Shown here piece by piece: positions 33,692-42,453 of a stretch of DNA of 64,000 bases. Source of the DNA: an uncultured Verrucomicrobiota bacterium (GTDB lineage Bacteria > Verrucomicrobiota > Verrucomicrobiia > Limisphaerales > UBA9464); assembly GCA_903907995.1 (NCBI GenBank), contig CAIVQH010000031.1:1-64000 (forward strand). The letters run 5' to 3'. The position numbers and the translations under genes are program-made. The first letter of the stretch is position 1, and each line of letters opens with the position of its first letter. Under the pieces are notes generated by a model. The model worked only from the letters and a program-made list of their open reading frames with translations, did not search any database and had not been told where the DNA came from.

Positions 33692-35200
33692 ATGAAAAGA
33701 ATCAGAAAAACTCTGTTTGCGACCTGCGCTCTGGCGCTCTGGCTGGCGGTGCCTCAGGCCCGCGCCGGTGTTGCCTTCACCAACCTGGTCTTCTTCACCT
33801 ATACAAACGCCCCCAATTACGGTTGGAATAACATCATCTACCTCGGTCACACCAGCGCCCTGGTAGAGGGGAATGACGGCAGCTTCTACGGTACCACCGT
33901 TGCCGGCGGCACGGTTTACGAATCAAACTCTTCGCCGCCGACATACGGGTTTGGCACGCTGTTCAAAGTGTCACCCGCAGGCGGGTTTACCAGCCTGCAT
34001 TCGTTTGGCAGCGTGGACGGAGACGGTCGTGGCCCCGAGGGCAATTTGACCAAGGGTCTGGATGGCAACATCTATGGCACAACCGATGGCGGTGGCAGTT
34101 TGCCATTCGTTGGGCAGGGTACGATATTTAAGGTATCGACCGGTGGCACCCTCACCACCCTGTATTCATTCGGACACGATATGGCAGGTGATCCCGATTT
34201 GAACAACGTCTACACCAACAGCGATGGGGGCACACCCATTGCCGGAATCATTCAGGGCCGTGACGGCAACTTCTATGGCACAACCAAAGGAGGGGGCGCT
34301 CGTGACGGTGGGACCGTGTTTCAGTTCAAACCCGACGGAACGCTGATCACCCTGTTCACCTTTCCATACTACAGCGACGCCTCCTATGTAACCAACGGGA
34401 ACGGTCCCTTGTCGGAGCTGGCGGAAGGCGACGACGGTGCCTTCTACGGGACCACATTCTGGGGTGGAGCCAACGGGGCGGGTACGATCTTCCGGATCAC
34501 CAGCGGGGGCACGCTGACCACTTTGGCCAGTTTCGAGGCGCGCGACGGCTATCCCAATGCCCCGCTGGTAAACGGGGGCGCTGGCGTCTTCTATGGCCTA
34601 ACCCAAAACAGTGTCTTTAAAGTGACCGCGGATGGCCGACTGACCATTTTGCATTCCTTCGGAGGCGGTGACGGTCTGAGCCCGTCAGCCCTGATACTGG
34701 GCAGCGATGGCAAGCTTTATGGTACGACCTCCGGTGGAGGCGCTCATTGGCCCGGCACCACGGGCGGCACGGTGTTCCAGATGACGACGAACGGCGTGTT
34801 CAACAGTTTATACTCGTTCGGCGGACCTGACGGTTCCGAACCGCAAAGCGCACTGGTGCAAGCCAAGGACGGCAGCTTTTATGGCACAACCTCCTATGGC
34901 GGCCCGCAGTGGATTGCAAGCGGTGGAACCCAGGAACCTTTTCCCGGCTTCGGCACGATTTTCCGCATCGCCATTCCGCCATCCCTTCAAAGCATTACTC
35001 AGACCAACGGCATCGTGAACCTCACCTTGAGCGTCATGCCGGGCCAGACGTATCAACTCGAATACAGCACGAATCTGACTTCGCTCGGCTGGCTCAGTCT
35101 TGGAAGTCCCACCATCGCGAGCAGCCCAACGGTCTCGGCGACCGATGACATTGGCTCCGATCCGCAGCGGTATTACCGCGTTGCGCTGGTATCGCCCTGA
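33692..35200 (+). CDS. Secreted GloVer (Gloeo_Verruco) tandem-repeat protein
   Basis: 502 residues. A signal peptide (MKRIRKTLFATCALALWLAV, ending ARA) is followed by about seven to eight repeats. Each has the form LVEGNDGSFYGTT..GG, GTLFKVSPAGGFTSLHSFG, and the conserved core DGxxYGTTxxGG is easy to see. This is the Gloeo/Verruco repeat, a beta-propeller-like module of unknown function that is typical of Verrucomicrobiota. The last 80 residues form a separate domain (MPGQTYQLEYSTNLTSLGWL to QRYYRVALV) shared with other exported proteins of the phylum. The gene lies between an intact PNP gene and a decayed PNP copy, both on the other strand. Confidence 0.9.
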   Translation: MKRIRKTLFATCALALWLAVPQARAGVAFTNLVFFTYTNAPNYGWNNIIYLGHTSALVEGNDGSFYGTTVAGGTVYESNSSPPTYGFGTLFKVSPAGGFTSLHSFGSVDGDGRGPEGNLTKGLDGNIYGTTDGGGSLPFVGQGTIFKVSTGGTLTTLYSFGHDMAGDPDLNNVYTNSDGGTPIAGIIQGRDGNFYGTTKGGGARDGGTVFQFKPDGTLITLFTFPYYSDASYVTNGNGPLSELAEGDDGAFYGTTFWGGANGAGTIFRITSGGTLTTLASFEARDGYPNAPLVNGGAGVFYGLTQNSVFKVTADGRLTILHSFGGGDGLSPSALILGSDGKLYGTTSGGGAHWPGTTGGTVFQMTTNGVFNSLYSFGGPDGSEPQSALVQAKDGSFYGTTSYGGPQWIASGGTQEPFPGFGTIFRIAIPPSLQSITQTNGIVNLTLSVMPGQTYQLEYSTNLTSLGWLSLGSPTIASSPTVSATDDIGSDPQRYYRVALVSP

Positions 35201-35214
35201 ACGGCTGCCAGGCC

Positions 35215-35443
35215 GTGAACATTTCTGTTCGCCGATCACGGGCGAGCCCGCGCGCGCCCCGCACCGTGCCCGTTGGAAAGCCGTGCAGGTCGCGGCCCGA
35301 AAACCCGAGTTCCACATCACCGCCTGCGCGATCGCCCCAAAGCCGCTGCCGAGCACGATGCCCAGTTTGGGGCGAAGCTGCGTGCGCTGGGCGATAAGGG
35401 CGGCGGTGGTGGCCGGATTGGGAAAACGATTTTTGTTGGGCAT
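35215..35443 (-). pseudogene. Truncated, frameshifted duplicate of the PNP gene 5' end
   Basis: From the CAT at 35441-35443 the minus strand reads MPNKNRFPNPATTAALIAQR and onward through LGIVLGSGFGAIAQAV, almost identical to the start of the PNP at 32714-33547. It then loses frame: the continuation GRDLHGFPTGTVRG, equivalent to YRDLPGFPVGTVPG, is found in another frame. Similarity fades near 35215, fifteen bases after the GloVer stop. No phosphorylase active site survives. It is a relic of a segmental duplication. Confidence 0.88.
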
Positions 35444-35513
35444 CGTGAAGCCAGTTTCGGGACCGGAGGCGGAAGGTTCAAAGAGAAAAGCACTCCATCC
35501 CATGTCCGGCCGT

Positions 35514-36047
35514 CTAAGGGACCCACTTCCGGATAAATTGCTCCAGCAGCCCGGGATCGACCGGGAGCGGAATGACCGAAGCCTCCGGATTCGCCATCAA
35601 TATCGCCCGCTTGAGCCGGTCGACCACGCCCATGCCTAGGCCCAGCCCGGGCAGATAGGCGGACGCGAACACAAAGCGCCATTCCGGCAGCTCCTTGTTT
35701 TTGACCTGGATCTCGTAATACGTGAAACAGTTGCGGGTTTCCGCCCCCCAGAACGCCGAGATTTCGGACAGGGGCGTGAGCAGTTCGCCGCGCCGGGTCC
35801 GCAAAAAGAGCCCCTCCGGCCGCCATTCACAGCGGCACAGGGCGTCGCCGAAGGCGAACTCATGCAGCCAGGAAAGAAAACGGAGGTCGTTCGAAAGCAC
35901 GACGGTGCGCGGGCCGATCACGGGAGGAATGCGGATCGCAGGCTCTGCCGGCTCCGGCGTGGTCTCAACGGGGAACGGCGTGCCACATTCCCGGCAGACG
36001 GTCGCTTCCGGACCGTTTTCCCGGCCGCAATAGGAGCATGGCTTCAT
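35514..36047 (-). CDS. Zinc-ribbon protein of unknown function
   Basis: 177 residues. A short N-terminal zinc ribbon (MKPCSYCGRENGPEATVCRE, continuing CG) has two CxxC pairs. A linker rich in Pro/Glu follows, then a domain of about 120 residues (VVLSNDLRFLSWLHEF to LLEQFIRKWVP) that I do not recognise. The WRPEGLFLRTRRGELLTPLS pattern suggests a PH-like or small beta fold. No membrane segment is evident. It is divergent from moeB, 67 bp apart. Confidence 0.7.
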   Translation of the reverse strand: MKPCSYCGRENGPEATVCRECGTPFPVETTPEPAEPAIRIPPVIGPRTVVLSNDLRFLSWLHEFAFGDALCRCEWRPEGLFLRTRRGELLTPLSEISAFWGAETRNCFTYYEIQVKNKELPEWRFVFASAYLPGLGLGMGVVDRLKRAILMANPEASVIPLPVDPGLLEQFIRKWVP

Positions 36048-36114
36048 TCTCGTTTTTCCACCGCCAAACTTCCCTTGCCCGCCGGACGTCGGCTTCTACG
36101 CTGGCCGGGCTTTT

Positions 36115-37266
36115 ATGATCGACCTTACGAACGAGGAAATCCGTCGTTACTCGCGCCACCTGATCCTTCCGGAAGTCGGCCTCGCGGGCCAGAAGAAGAT
36201 CCGCAACGCCAGCGTGCTGTGCATCGGCGCGGGCGGCCTTGGCTCGCCCATCGCCCTGTACCTCGCGGCCGCGGGCATCGGCAAGATCGGCATCGTGGAC
36301 TTCGACACGGTCGATTACTCGAACCTCCAGCGGCAGATCCTCCACAGCGACGCCGACGTGGGCGTGTCCAAGGCCGAGTCGGCCAAGGCCACGATCAACG
36401 CGCTGAACCCGAACGTCGAGGTGGTGCTCCACAAGACCCGCATCGCCTCGGACAACGCCCTCGATATCATCCGCCCCTACGACATCGTCGTCGATGGCAC
36501 CGACAATTTCCCCACGCGCTACCTCACGAACGACGCGTGCGTGCTGCTGAAGAAGCCGAACGTGTACGGCTCCATCTTCCGCTTCGAGGGCCAGGCCAGC
36601 GTCTTCGCGCCGCATCTCGGCGGGCCCTGCTACCGCTGCCTCTATCCCGAACCCCCGCCGCCCGGCATGGTGCCGAGCTGCGCCGAGGGCGGCGTGCTGG
36701 GCGTGCTGCCCGGCATCATCGGCTGCATCCAGGCCACCGAGATCCTCAAGCTCGCGCTCGGCAAGGGCACGACGCTCATCGGCCGCCTGCTGCTCTTCAA
36801 CGCCCTCGACATGAAGTTCCGTGAGCTGAAGCTGCGCCGCGATCCCAAGTGCCCCGTGTGCGGCGATCACCCGACCGTCACCGAGCTGATCGATTACGAG
36901 ATGTTCTGCGGCGTGGTGCCGGAGCCCCTGAACCCCGGGCAGAATCCCGACGAGGTGACCGTGCAGCAGATGAAGGCCGCGCTCGACGACCCGAAGCTGG
37001 GCATCCGCGTGATCGACGTGCGCGACCCCGACGAATACGAGATCGCCCACGTCGCCGGGGTGCCCCAGATCCCCCTCGGCACGCTGCCGCAGCGTTTCAC
37101 CGAGCTGGACCCGAACACGCAGATCTATCTCCACTGCAAGTCGGGCAAGCGCTCGATGAAGGCGCTCGAATTCCTGCGCCAGCAGGGTTTCAAGTATGTG
37201 AAGAGCGTGAAGGGCGGCATCAGCGCCTGGAGCGACGAGATCGACCACTCGGTGCCGAAGTACTGA
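36115..37266 (+). CDS. moeB: Molybdopterin-synthase adenylyltransferase MoeB with C-terminal rhodanese domain
   Basis: 383 residues. The ThiF/MoeB/HesA domain (about 1-250) has RYSRHLILPEVGLAGQKKI, the ATP loop CIGAGGLGSPIALYLAAAG, DFDTVDYSNLQRQI, DGTDNFPTRYL, and zinc cysteines in CYRC and CPVC. The C-terminal rhodanese domain (about 275-383) carries the active-site Cys in LHCKSGKRSMKA. The protein activates the C-terminal Gly-Gly of a ubiquitin-like sulphur carrier (MoaD or ThiS type) by adenylation, and the rhodanese part can supply sulphur. No MoaD/ThiS gene lies in the window, so the partner is encoded elsewhere. Confidence 0.92.
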   Translation: MIDLTNEEIRRYSRHLILPEVGLAGQKKIRNASVLCIGAGGLGSPIALYLAAAGIGKIGIVDFDTVDYSNLQRQILHSDADVGVSKAESAKATINALNPNVEVVLHKTRIASDNALDIIRPYDIVVDGTDNFPTRYLTNDACVLLKKPNVYGSIFRFEGQASVFAPHLGGPCYRCLYPEPPPPGMVPSCAEGGVLGVLPGIIGCIQATEILKLALGKGTTLIGRLLLFNALDMKFRELKLRRDPKCPVCGDHPTVTELIDYEMFCGVVPEPLNPGQNPDEVTVQQMKAALDDPKLGIRVIDVRDPDEYEIAHVAGVPQIPLGTLPQRFTELDPNTQIYLHCKSGKRSMKALEFLRQQGFKYVKSVKGGISAWSDEIDHSVPKY

Positions 37267-37300
37267 AGGGCTTGTTGCCTGCCAAGACTCAATCGCATCG

Positions 37301-37338
37301 CTGCCGGCGACGTTTATCGACGCCGGCAGTTTTGTTTT
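37301..37338 (+). terminator. Rho-independent terminator after moeB
   Basis: Perfect nine-base stem CTGCCGGCG (37301-37309) with CGCCGGCAG (37321-37329), then TTTTGTTTT. Confidence 0.93.
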
Positions 37339-37359
37339 CAGACCCGTCTACCAAAGCGG

Positions 37360-38151
37360 CTACAGCACCAGCCGCCCGTGCTGCTTGAGCCAGGCTTCGG
37401 CGGCCTCGTAGCCGGGGCAGAGGCTCTTCACCTCGGCCCAGAAGCGCGGGCTGTGGTTCATCTGCCGCAGGTGCGCCAGCTCGTGCAGGATGATGTAGTC
37501 GCTCACCTCGGGCGGGATCTGCACGAGCCGCCAGTTCAGCGAGATCACTCCTCGGCGTGAGCAACTGCCCCAGCGCGTCCGCTGGCTGCGGACGCTCACG
37601 CGACGGACGCGCTCGTGGAGTCCATGCTGCCCGGCCAGCTCCAGGGCGCGGGCCGGCAAGGTCTTTGCGGCGAATTTCCGCATGGCTGCCTCGATCTGGG
37701 GCCGCAGATCAGCCATCGCGGGATCGATCGGGAATTCCAGTTCACCCACGCGACCGATGGCCGGGCTTTCCCCTTCGGCCGGTTGCAGCACGAGTTCCAC
37801 CTCCACGCCGCCGAACAGCGTCTTGCCGCCGGGTTGAAAGGGCTGGGGGCCGTGCGGGCTGGCCAGGTGCCGTTGCAGCCGTTCGGCGAGCCACACGTCA
37901 TTCTCAGCCACGAAGCGCCGGGCCTCCGCAATGGTGCCGCGCCGGGGGATCGTGCAGCGGGCCGTGCCATCCCGCCGGAAGAGCAGCCGGTAGCGCCGCG
38001 CCCGCGGATGCCGCACATAGATCACGGTGACGGTGCCCGAGGCGAGGCGAAGCTGTTCGCGTTCCGCCTCCTGCGCGGAGGGCGGCGTCACCGCCTTTTC
38101 AATCCGCCGCCACAGCGCGGAGAAGAAATCGAGCTGGCCGGCGTCACGCAC
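37360..38151 (-). CDS. YgjP-like (DUF45) zinc metallopeptidase-domain protein
   Basis: 263 residues from a GTG at 38151, chosen because it overlaps the upstream ferredoxin gene by only eight bases; ATG starts at 38190 or 38247 would overlap it by 47 or 104. The core family segment is present: [19 protein letters not shown], then [40 protein letters not shown] and the zinc site [16 protein letters not shown] with the distal Glu in the same helix. The fold is SprT/M48-like. Cellular role unknown; E. coli YgjP is also poorly understood. Probably coupled to the ferredoxin gene. Confidence 0.85.
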   Translation of the reverse strand: MRDAGQLDFFSALWRRIEKAVTPPSAQEAEREQLRLASGTVTVIYVRHPRARRYRLLFRRDGTARCTIPRRGTIAEARRFVAENDVWLAERLQRHLASPHGPQPFQPGGKTLFGGVEVELVLQPAEGESPAIGRVGELEFPIDPAMADLRPQIEAAMRKFAAKTLPARALELAGQHGLHERVRRVSVRSQRTRWGSCSRRGVISLNWRLVQIPPEVSDYIILHELAHLRQMNHSPRFWAEVKSLCPGYEAAEAWLKQHGRLVL

Positions 38152-38581
38152 GGTTTCCGTCGAGCGGGAGCCCGGCAGGCGCGCCGCCATCGGTCGGACG
38201 GCCGAGCGGGTTCTGGAGAAAGGCGTATTCGGCAACGGGACGGCCATGGATCAAATGTTCCTGAATGATGCGCTCCAGCACTGCCGGCGCGCACGAGTGA
38301 TACCAGACACCCTCGGGATAGACCACCGCAACGGGGCCGCGCAGGCAGACCTGCAGGCAGTTGGCCTTGGTGCGCGCGACCAGCGCCTGCGGCCCGACGA
38401 GCCCGAGTTCCTTCAACCGGCGCTTGAGAAAATCCCATGCGACGAGACCGGCTTCCTTGTCGCAGCACTTCGGCTTGGTCTGGTCGGCGCAGAGAAAGAT
38501 GTGCCGCCGCACCGTGGGCAGCCCCAGCTCGGCGGCGGCGGCGGACAGTTCGGTTGCGTCGGAGGACATCGGTTGATTCAA
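38144..38581 (-). CDS. Thioredoxin-like [2Fe-2S] ferredoxin
   Basis: 145 residues; ATG at 38581, with 38569 (MSSDATEL) as alternative. The motif [15 protein letters not shown] supplies the first cluster Cys plus an unusual KCC pair, and [20 protein letters not shown] then YHSC supplies the others, matching thioredoxin-fold [2Fe-2S] proteins with a (2Fe-2S) ferredoxin domain. Such proteins resemble the NuoE/hydrogenase small subunits. No hydrogenase or complex I gene is nearby. It overlaps the YgjP-like gene downstream. A short-unit repeat begins right at its start codon. Confidence 0.82.
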   Translation of the reverse strand: MNQPMSSDATELSAAAAELGLPTVRRHIFLCADQTKPKCCDKEAGLVAWDFLKRRLKELGLVGPQALVARTKANCLQVCLRGPVAVVYPEGVWYHSCAPAVLERIIQEHLIHGRPVAEYAFLQNPLGRPTDGGAPAGLPLDGNRA

Positions 38582-38818
38582 AGGTAAAAGGAAAAAGGAA
38601 AAAGGAAAAAGGCCGAGGGAATGCGAAGCTCAAAGCTCAGAATTCAAAATGGCCGCGGTGGCTCGTCTGACTGCTCTTTTGCCTTTTACCATTTCCTTTT
38701 GCCTTCGCCCGTCCTCGACTCACTTCGCGAAAGTCCCATCCGCGCCATCCGTGGTTCCCTTTTGCCTTCCCCGCCCTTCTGTCTTTTTCCTTTTACCTTT
38801 TTCCTTTTACCTTCTGTC
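38580..38818. repeat. Short-unit inverted repeat (AAAAAGG type) in a divergent intergenic region
   Basis: Left arm 38580-38611 repeats AAAAGGAAAAAGGAAAAAGG. Partial and full complementary stretches lie at 38681-38712 (TTTTGCCTTTTACCATTTCC) and 38760-38818 (TTTTTCCTTTTACCTTTTTC). The whole space between the ferredoxin and ACT genes is taken up by this material, including the DNA just before the ACT start. Purine/pyrimidine asymmetry is extreme, so triplex (H-DNA) formation is conceivable. Confidence 0.75.
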
Positions 38819-38819
38819 C

Positions 38820-39292
38820 ATGCCGCTCGGCTCCGTTTCTTCCACCCGTACCGCCAGGGGGCGCACGCCCGAACCGGCGACCCAGTTCAGCGTGTTCATC
38901 CCGAACAAGCTGGGCCGGATGCATGATGTCGTCCGCACGCTGGCCGCCCAGGAGGTCCACGTACTGGCCCTCACCCTGCTCGACACGACGGACAGCACCA
39001 TTATCCGCCTGATCGTGGATGACCCGGACCGCGCCCGCGAGCTGCTGACGAAACACGCCTTTCCCTTCACCGAGACCAAGCTCGTGGTGGTCGAGATCGA
39101 GGGCGAACGCCAGCTGGGCGACGTGCTCGCCGCGCTGCTCGAGGCCGAGCTGAACATCCACTACACCTACCCGCTGCTGACCCGGCCCGGCGGCAAATCC
39201 GCCCTGGCCATCAGCCTCGAACATCCCGACGTCGCCGAGGACGCGCTGAAGCGGCATCAGTTCACCGTACTTTATCAGGGAGACTTGTCGCG

Positions 39293-39296
<4 letters not shown>
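38820..39296 (+). CDS. ACT-domain protein
   Basis: 158 residues from the ATG at 38820; upstream in-frame sequence is repeat DNA. Two ACT-like regions are visible: FSVFIPNKLGRMHDVVRTLA (about 25-90) and TKLVVVEIEGERQLGDVLAA (about 90-155). Double-ACT proteins without a catalytic domain usually sense amino acids. TRPGGKSALAISLEHPDVAE is the second domain's core. It overlaps the glycosyltransferase start, so the two are coupled, though the functional link is unclear. Confidence 0.82.
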
Positions 39297-40477
<1,181 letters not shown>

Positions 40478-40481
40478 GCCG

Positions 40482-40715
40482 CAGCGCTGAAAGCGCGTCT
40501 GAGGAACGCCTTGGGTGGAGCGAACACCGTGAGCGAAGCCCCAGGGCAAGCCCCCCTTGGGATCGGGCTGAGGGCTGAAGGCCCGACTCAAGGGCTATTC
40601 ACTTTCGGACGCGCTTACAGCGCTCGACCTCTTTGGTCCGGTTACCTGGGGCTACGCTCACGGTGTTCACTCCACCCAAGGCAGTATTTGGACGGGCTTT
40701 CAGCCCTACCAAGCC
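40482..40715. repeat. Mosaic inverted-repeat element between GT9 and mpl
   Basis: The 38-bp block 40508-40545 is present again inverted at 40645-40682 with two mismatches. A 22-bp block 40482-40503 (AGCGCTGAAAGCGCGTC core) recurs inverted at about 40604-40626. A block at 40565-40592 (GGGCTGAAGGCCCG core) recurs at about 40688-40715. The order is A-B-C then inverted A-B-C, not the mirror order of a simple palindrome. No protein-coding function is credible. The element fills the intergenic space of two converging genes. Confidence 0.85.
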
Positions 40716-40729
40716 TGGCTGCCTCTTCC

Positions 40730-42124
40730 TCACCCCGCCAGCCGCGTCAGGAGCCGTTCGTGGATGTTGCCGAAGCCGCCGTTGCTGAAGACACACACGA
40801 CGTCGCCGGGCTTCGCGTCGGCGGCGATGTGCTCGATGATGCTTTCCACCGTCGGCAGGTAGGCGGCGGCCTTGCCCGTACGCATCAGATCCTGCATGAG
40901 CCGCTCGGGATTCAGGCGTTCGTTCGGCGGGAGCTGTTCGAGCTTCGCCACCTCGGCCACCACCACGACATCGGCGCGCTCGAGGGCATCCACGAGTTCG
41001 GATTGGAAGAGGTTGCGGCGGGTCGTGTTCGACCGCGGCTCGAAGACGGCCCAGAGCCGACGTCCCGGAAACTTCACCCGTAAGGCCCTCAAGGTCTCGC
41101 GGATCGCGGTCGGATGATGCCCAAAGTCATCGACCACCGCCACGCCGCGCGATTCGCCTCGCACCGTCATGCGCCGCTGGACGCCCTGGAACGTTGCGAA
41201 CGCCTTCTGGATCTGCGCATCGCTCACGCCGCAATGCCGGGCGCAGGCCGCGACGGCAAGGGCATTGCGGACATTCAGTTCGCCAATGAGGGGGATTTGG
41301 AATTTGAAATTCGAAATTTGAAATTCAGAAATCTCAGCCCCGAGTTGGATGCCGCTCGCACGGATCTCGTTCGCGTCGCCCAAGCCGAAACGCTTCACCG
41401 GGCAGTGCTTCACATTGAGCAGCAGCGCGAGATTGGCTTCGTCGCCATTGGCCAGCAGCAGGCCATTGCGCGGGATCAGGTTGATGAAGCGTTTGAAGGC
41501 CAGCTGGATGTCCGCGACGGAGCCGAAGATGTCGGCGTGGTCCATCTCCAGGTTGTTGATGATCGCGACTTCCGGCAGGTAGTGGACGAACTTGCTGCGC
41601 TTGTCGAAGAAGGCGGTGTCGTACTCGTCGCCCTCGATCACAAACCACTCCGAGTCCGTGAAGCGGGCACCCTGGCCGAGATTCGTCGGGATCCCCCCGA
41701 TTAGGAACGACGGGTTCAAACCCGCGCTTTCCAATACCCAGGCCAACATCGAGGTTGTCGTGGTCTTTCCGTGCGTGCCGGTGACGACCAGCGAGCGCTT
41801 TCCGCGGATGAAGTATTCCTTGAGCAGTTCCGGCAGTGAGCAGTAGCGCAGCTTGCGGTCGAGCACGTACTCGGCCTCGGCGTTGCCACGGGAGACGGCG
41901 TTGCCGATGACGACGAGGTCGGGCTTGTGGGCCAGGTTGGCTTCGGCGTAGCCGGCCTTTACCGCGATGCCCCGCTCCGCGAGGAAGGTGGACATCGGGG
42001 GATAGATCACGTCCTGATCGGAGCCGGTGACCTGGAAGCCCCGGTCACGCATGGCCACGGCGGCGCTGGCCATGGCGGTTCCTCCGATGCCGATGAAGTG
42101 GACGCTGCGAATCTCAGTGAGCAC
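40730..42124 (-). CDS. mpl: UDP-N-acetylmuramate:L-Ala-gamma-D-Glu-meso-DAP ligase (Mpl)
   Basis: 464 residues from a GTG at 42124, chosen because sequence further upstream in frame is repeat-element DNA and the conserved protein starts at SVHFIGIGGTAMASA. Mpl rather than MurC is indicated by GSDQDVIYPPMSTFLAERGI, VVIGNAVSRGNAEAEYVL, SFLIGGIPTNLG and EGDEYDTAFFDKRSKFVHYL. The ATP loop is VVTGTHGKTTTTSML, and the C-terminal domain has DDFGHHPTAI and FEPRSNTTRRN. The enzyme attaches recycled murein tripeptide to UDP-MurNAc. An in-frame repeat at 41294-41333 encodes ISEFQISNFKFQIP in place of a normal strand, just before IGELNVRNALA. The catalytic residues look intact. Confidence 0.9.
   Translation of the reverse strand: MLTEIRSVHFIGIGGTAMASAAVAMRDRGFQVTGSDQDVIYPPMSTFLAERGIAVKAGYAEANLAHKPDLVVIGNAVSRGNAEAEYVLDRKLRYCSLPELLKEYFIRGKRSLVVTGTHGKTTTTSMLAWVLESAGLNPSFLIGGIPTNLGQGARFTDSEWFVIEGDEYDTAFFDKRSKFVHYLPEVAIINNLEMDHADIFGSVADIQLAFKRFINLIPRNGLLLANGDEANLALLLNVKHCPVKRFGLGDANEIRASGIQLGAEISEFQISNFKFQIPLIGELNVRNALAVAACARHCGVSDAQIQKAFATFQGVQRRMTVRGESRGVAVVDDFGHHPTAIRETLRALRVKFPGRRLWAVFEPRSNTTRRNLFQSELVDALERADVVVVAEVAKLEQLPPNERLNPERLMQDLMRTGKAAAYLPTVESIIEHIAADAKPGDVVCVFSNGGFGNIHERLLTRLAG
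41294..41333. repeat. Palindromic short-unit repeat inside mpl
   Basis: The core AATTTGAAATTCGAAATTTG followed by AAATT (41301-41325) repeats an AATTTGAAATT unit that is nearly self-complementary. It is AT-rich in a GC-rich gene and stays in frame, encoding ISEFQISNFKFQI. The same class of short-unit repeat is found between genes elsewhere in the window. Confidence 0.85.
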
Positions 42125-42179
42125 GGAGGGAGCGTGGGATTTCCCCGCGCCGGGAAAAGGAAAACTTGTCCGCAAACTG

Positions 42180-42453
42180 AGAGCCCGTCTGAAAATTGGG
42201 AAGGGTGCTGCGGCGAGGGATTTTGGCCGGGGGCGAGGCGGACCGGGCGGAGCATCCCCGCAGCGGGCTGTGACGCCCGTGCCAACGAAGCCTCCGGCCA
42301 AAAGCCCTGCCGCCCGGAGGGTTTTCACGGTGGGGGTCGGAGGGCCGCGTTGCTCCTCGGTCAGAGACCGCTGCGGGTATCCTCCCTCGTCGCGCCTTGC
42401 CCTCCGACCCCCACCGCGAAAACAGCACCCTTCCGAATTTTCAGACGGGCTCT
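42180..42453. mobile_element. 274-bp MITE-like element with 31-bp terminal inverted repeats
   Basis: Terminal arms 42180-42210 and 42423-42453 begin AGAGCCCGTCTGAAAATT and match over 31 bp with one mismatch. Inside are further inverted pairs, such as CGGTGGGGGTCGGAGGGC against its complement at about 42399-42418 and GATTTTGGCCGG against CCGGCCAAAAG. No reading frame of its own is credible. The right end supplies two of the three bases of the M56 gene's TAG stop (42452-42454). The left end is 55 bp from the mpl start. I see no clear target-site duplication and no transposase in the window. This covers a gap of over 300 bp without a gene. Confidence 0.8.

Noticed and set aside
35965-37248. 427-codon minus-strand frame opposite moeB
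   Set aside because: The moeB frame is unmistakable; the antisense frame is composition-driven.
40511-41083. Plus-strand frame over the mosaic repeat and the mpl 3' end
   Set aside because: Its first part translates the inverted-repeat element and the rest is antisense to mpl; peptides of this kind arise wherever the element is copied.
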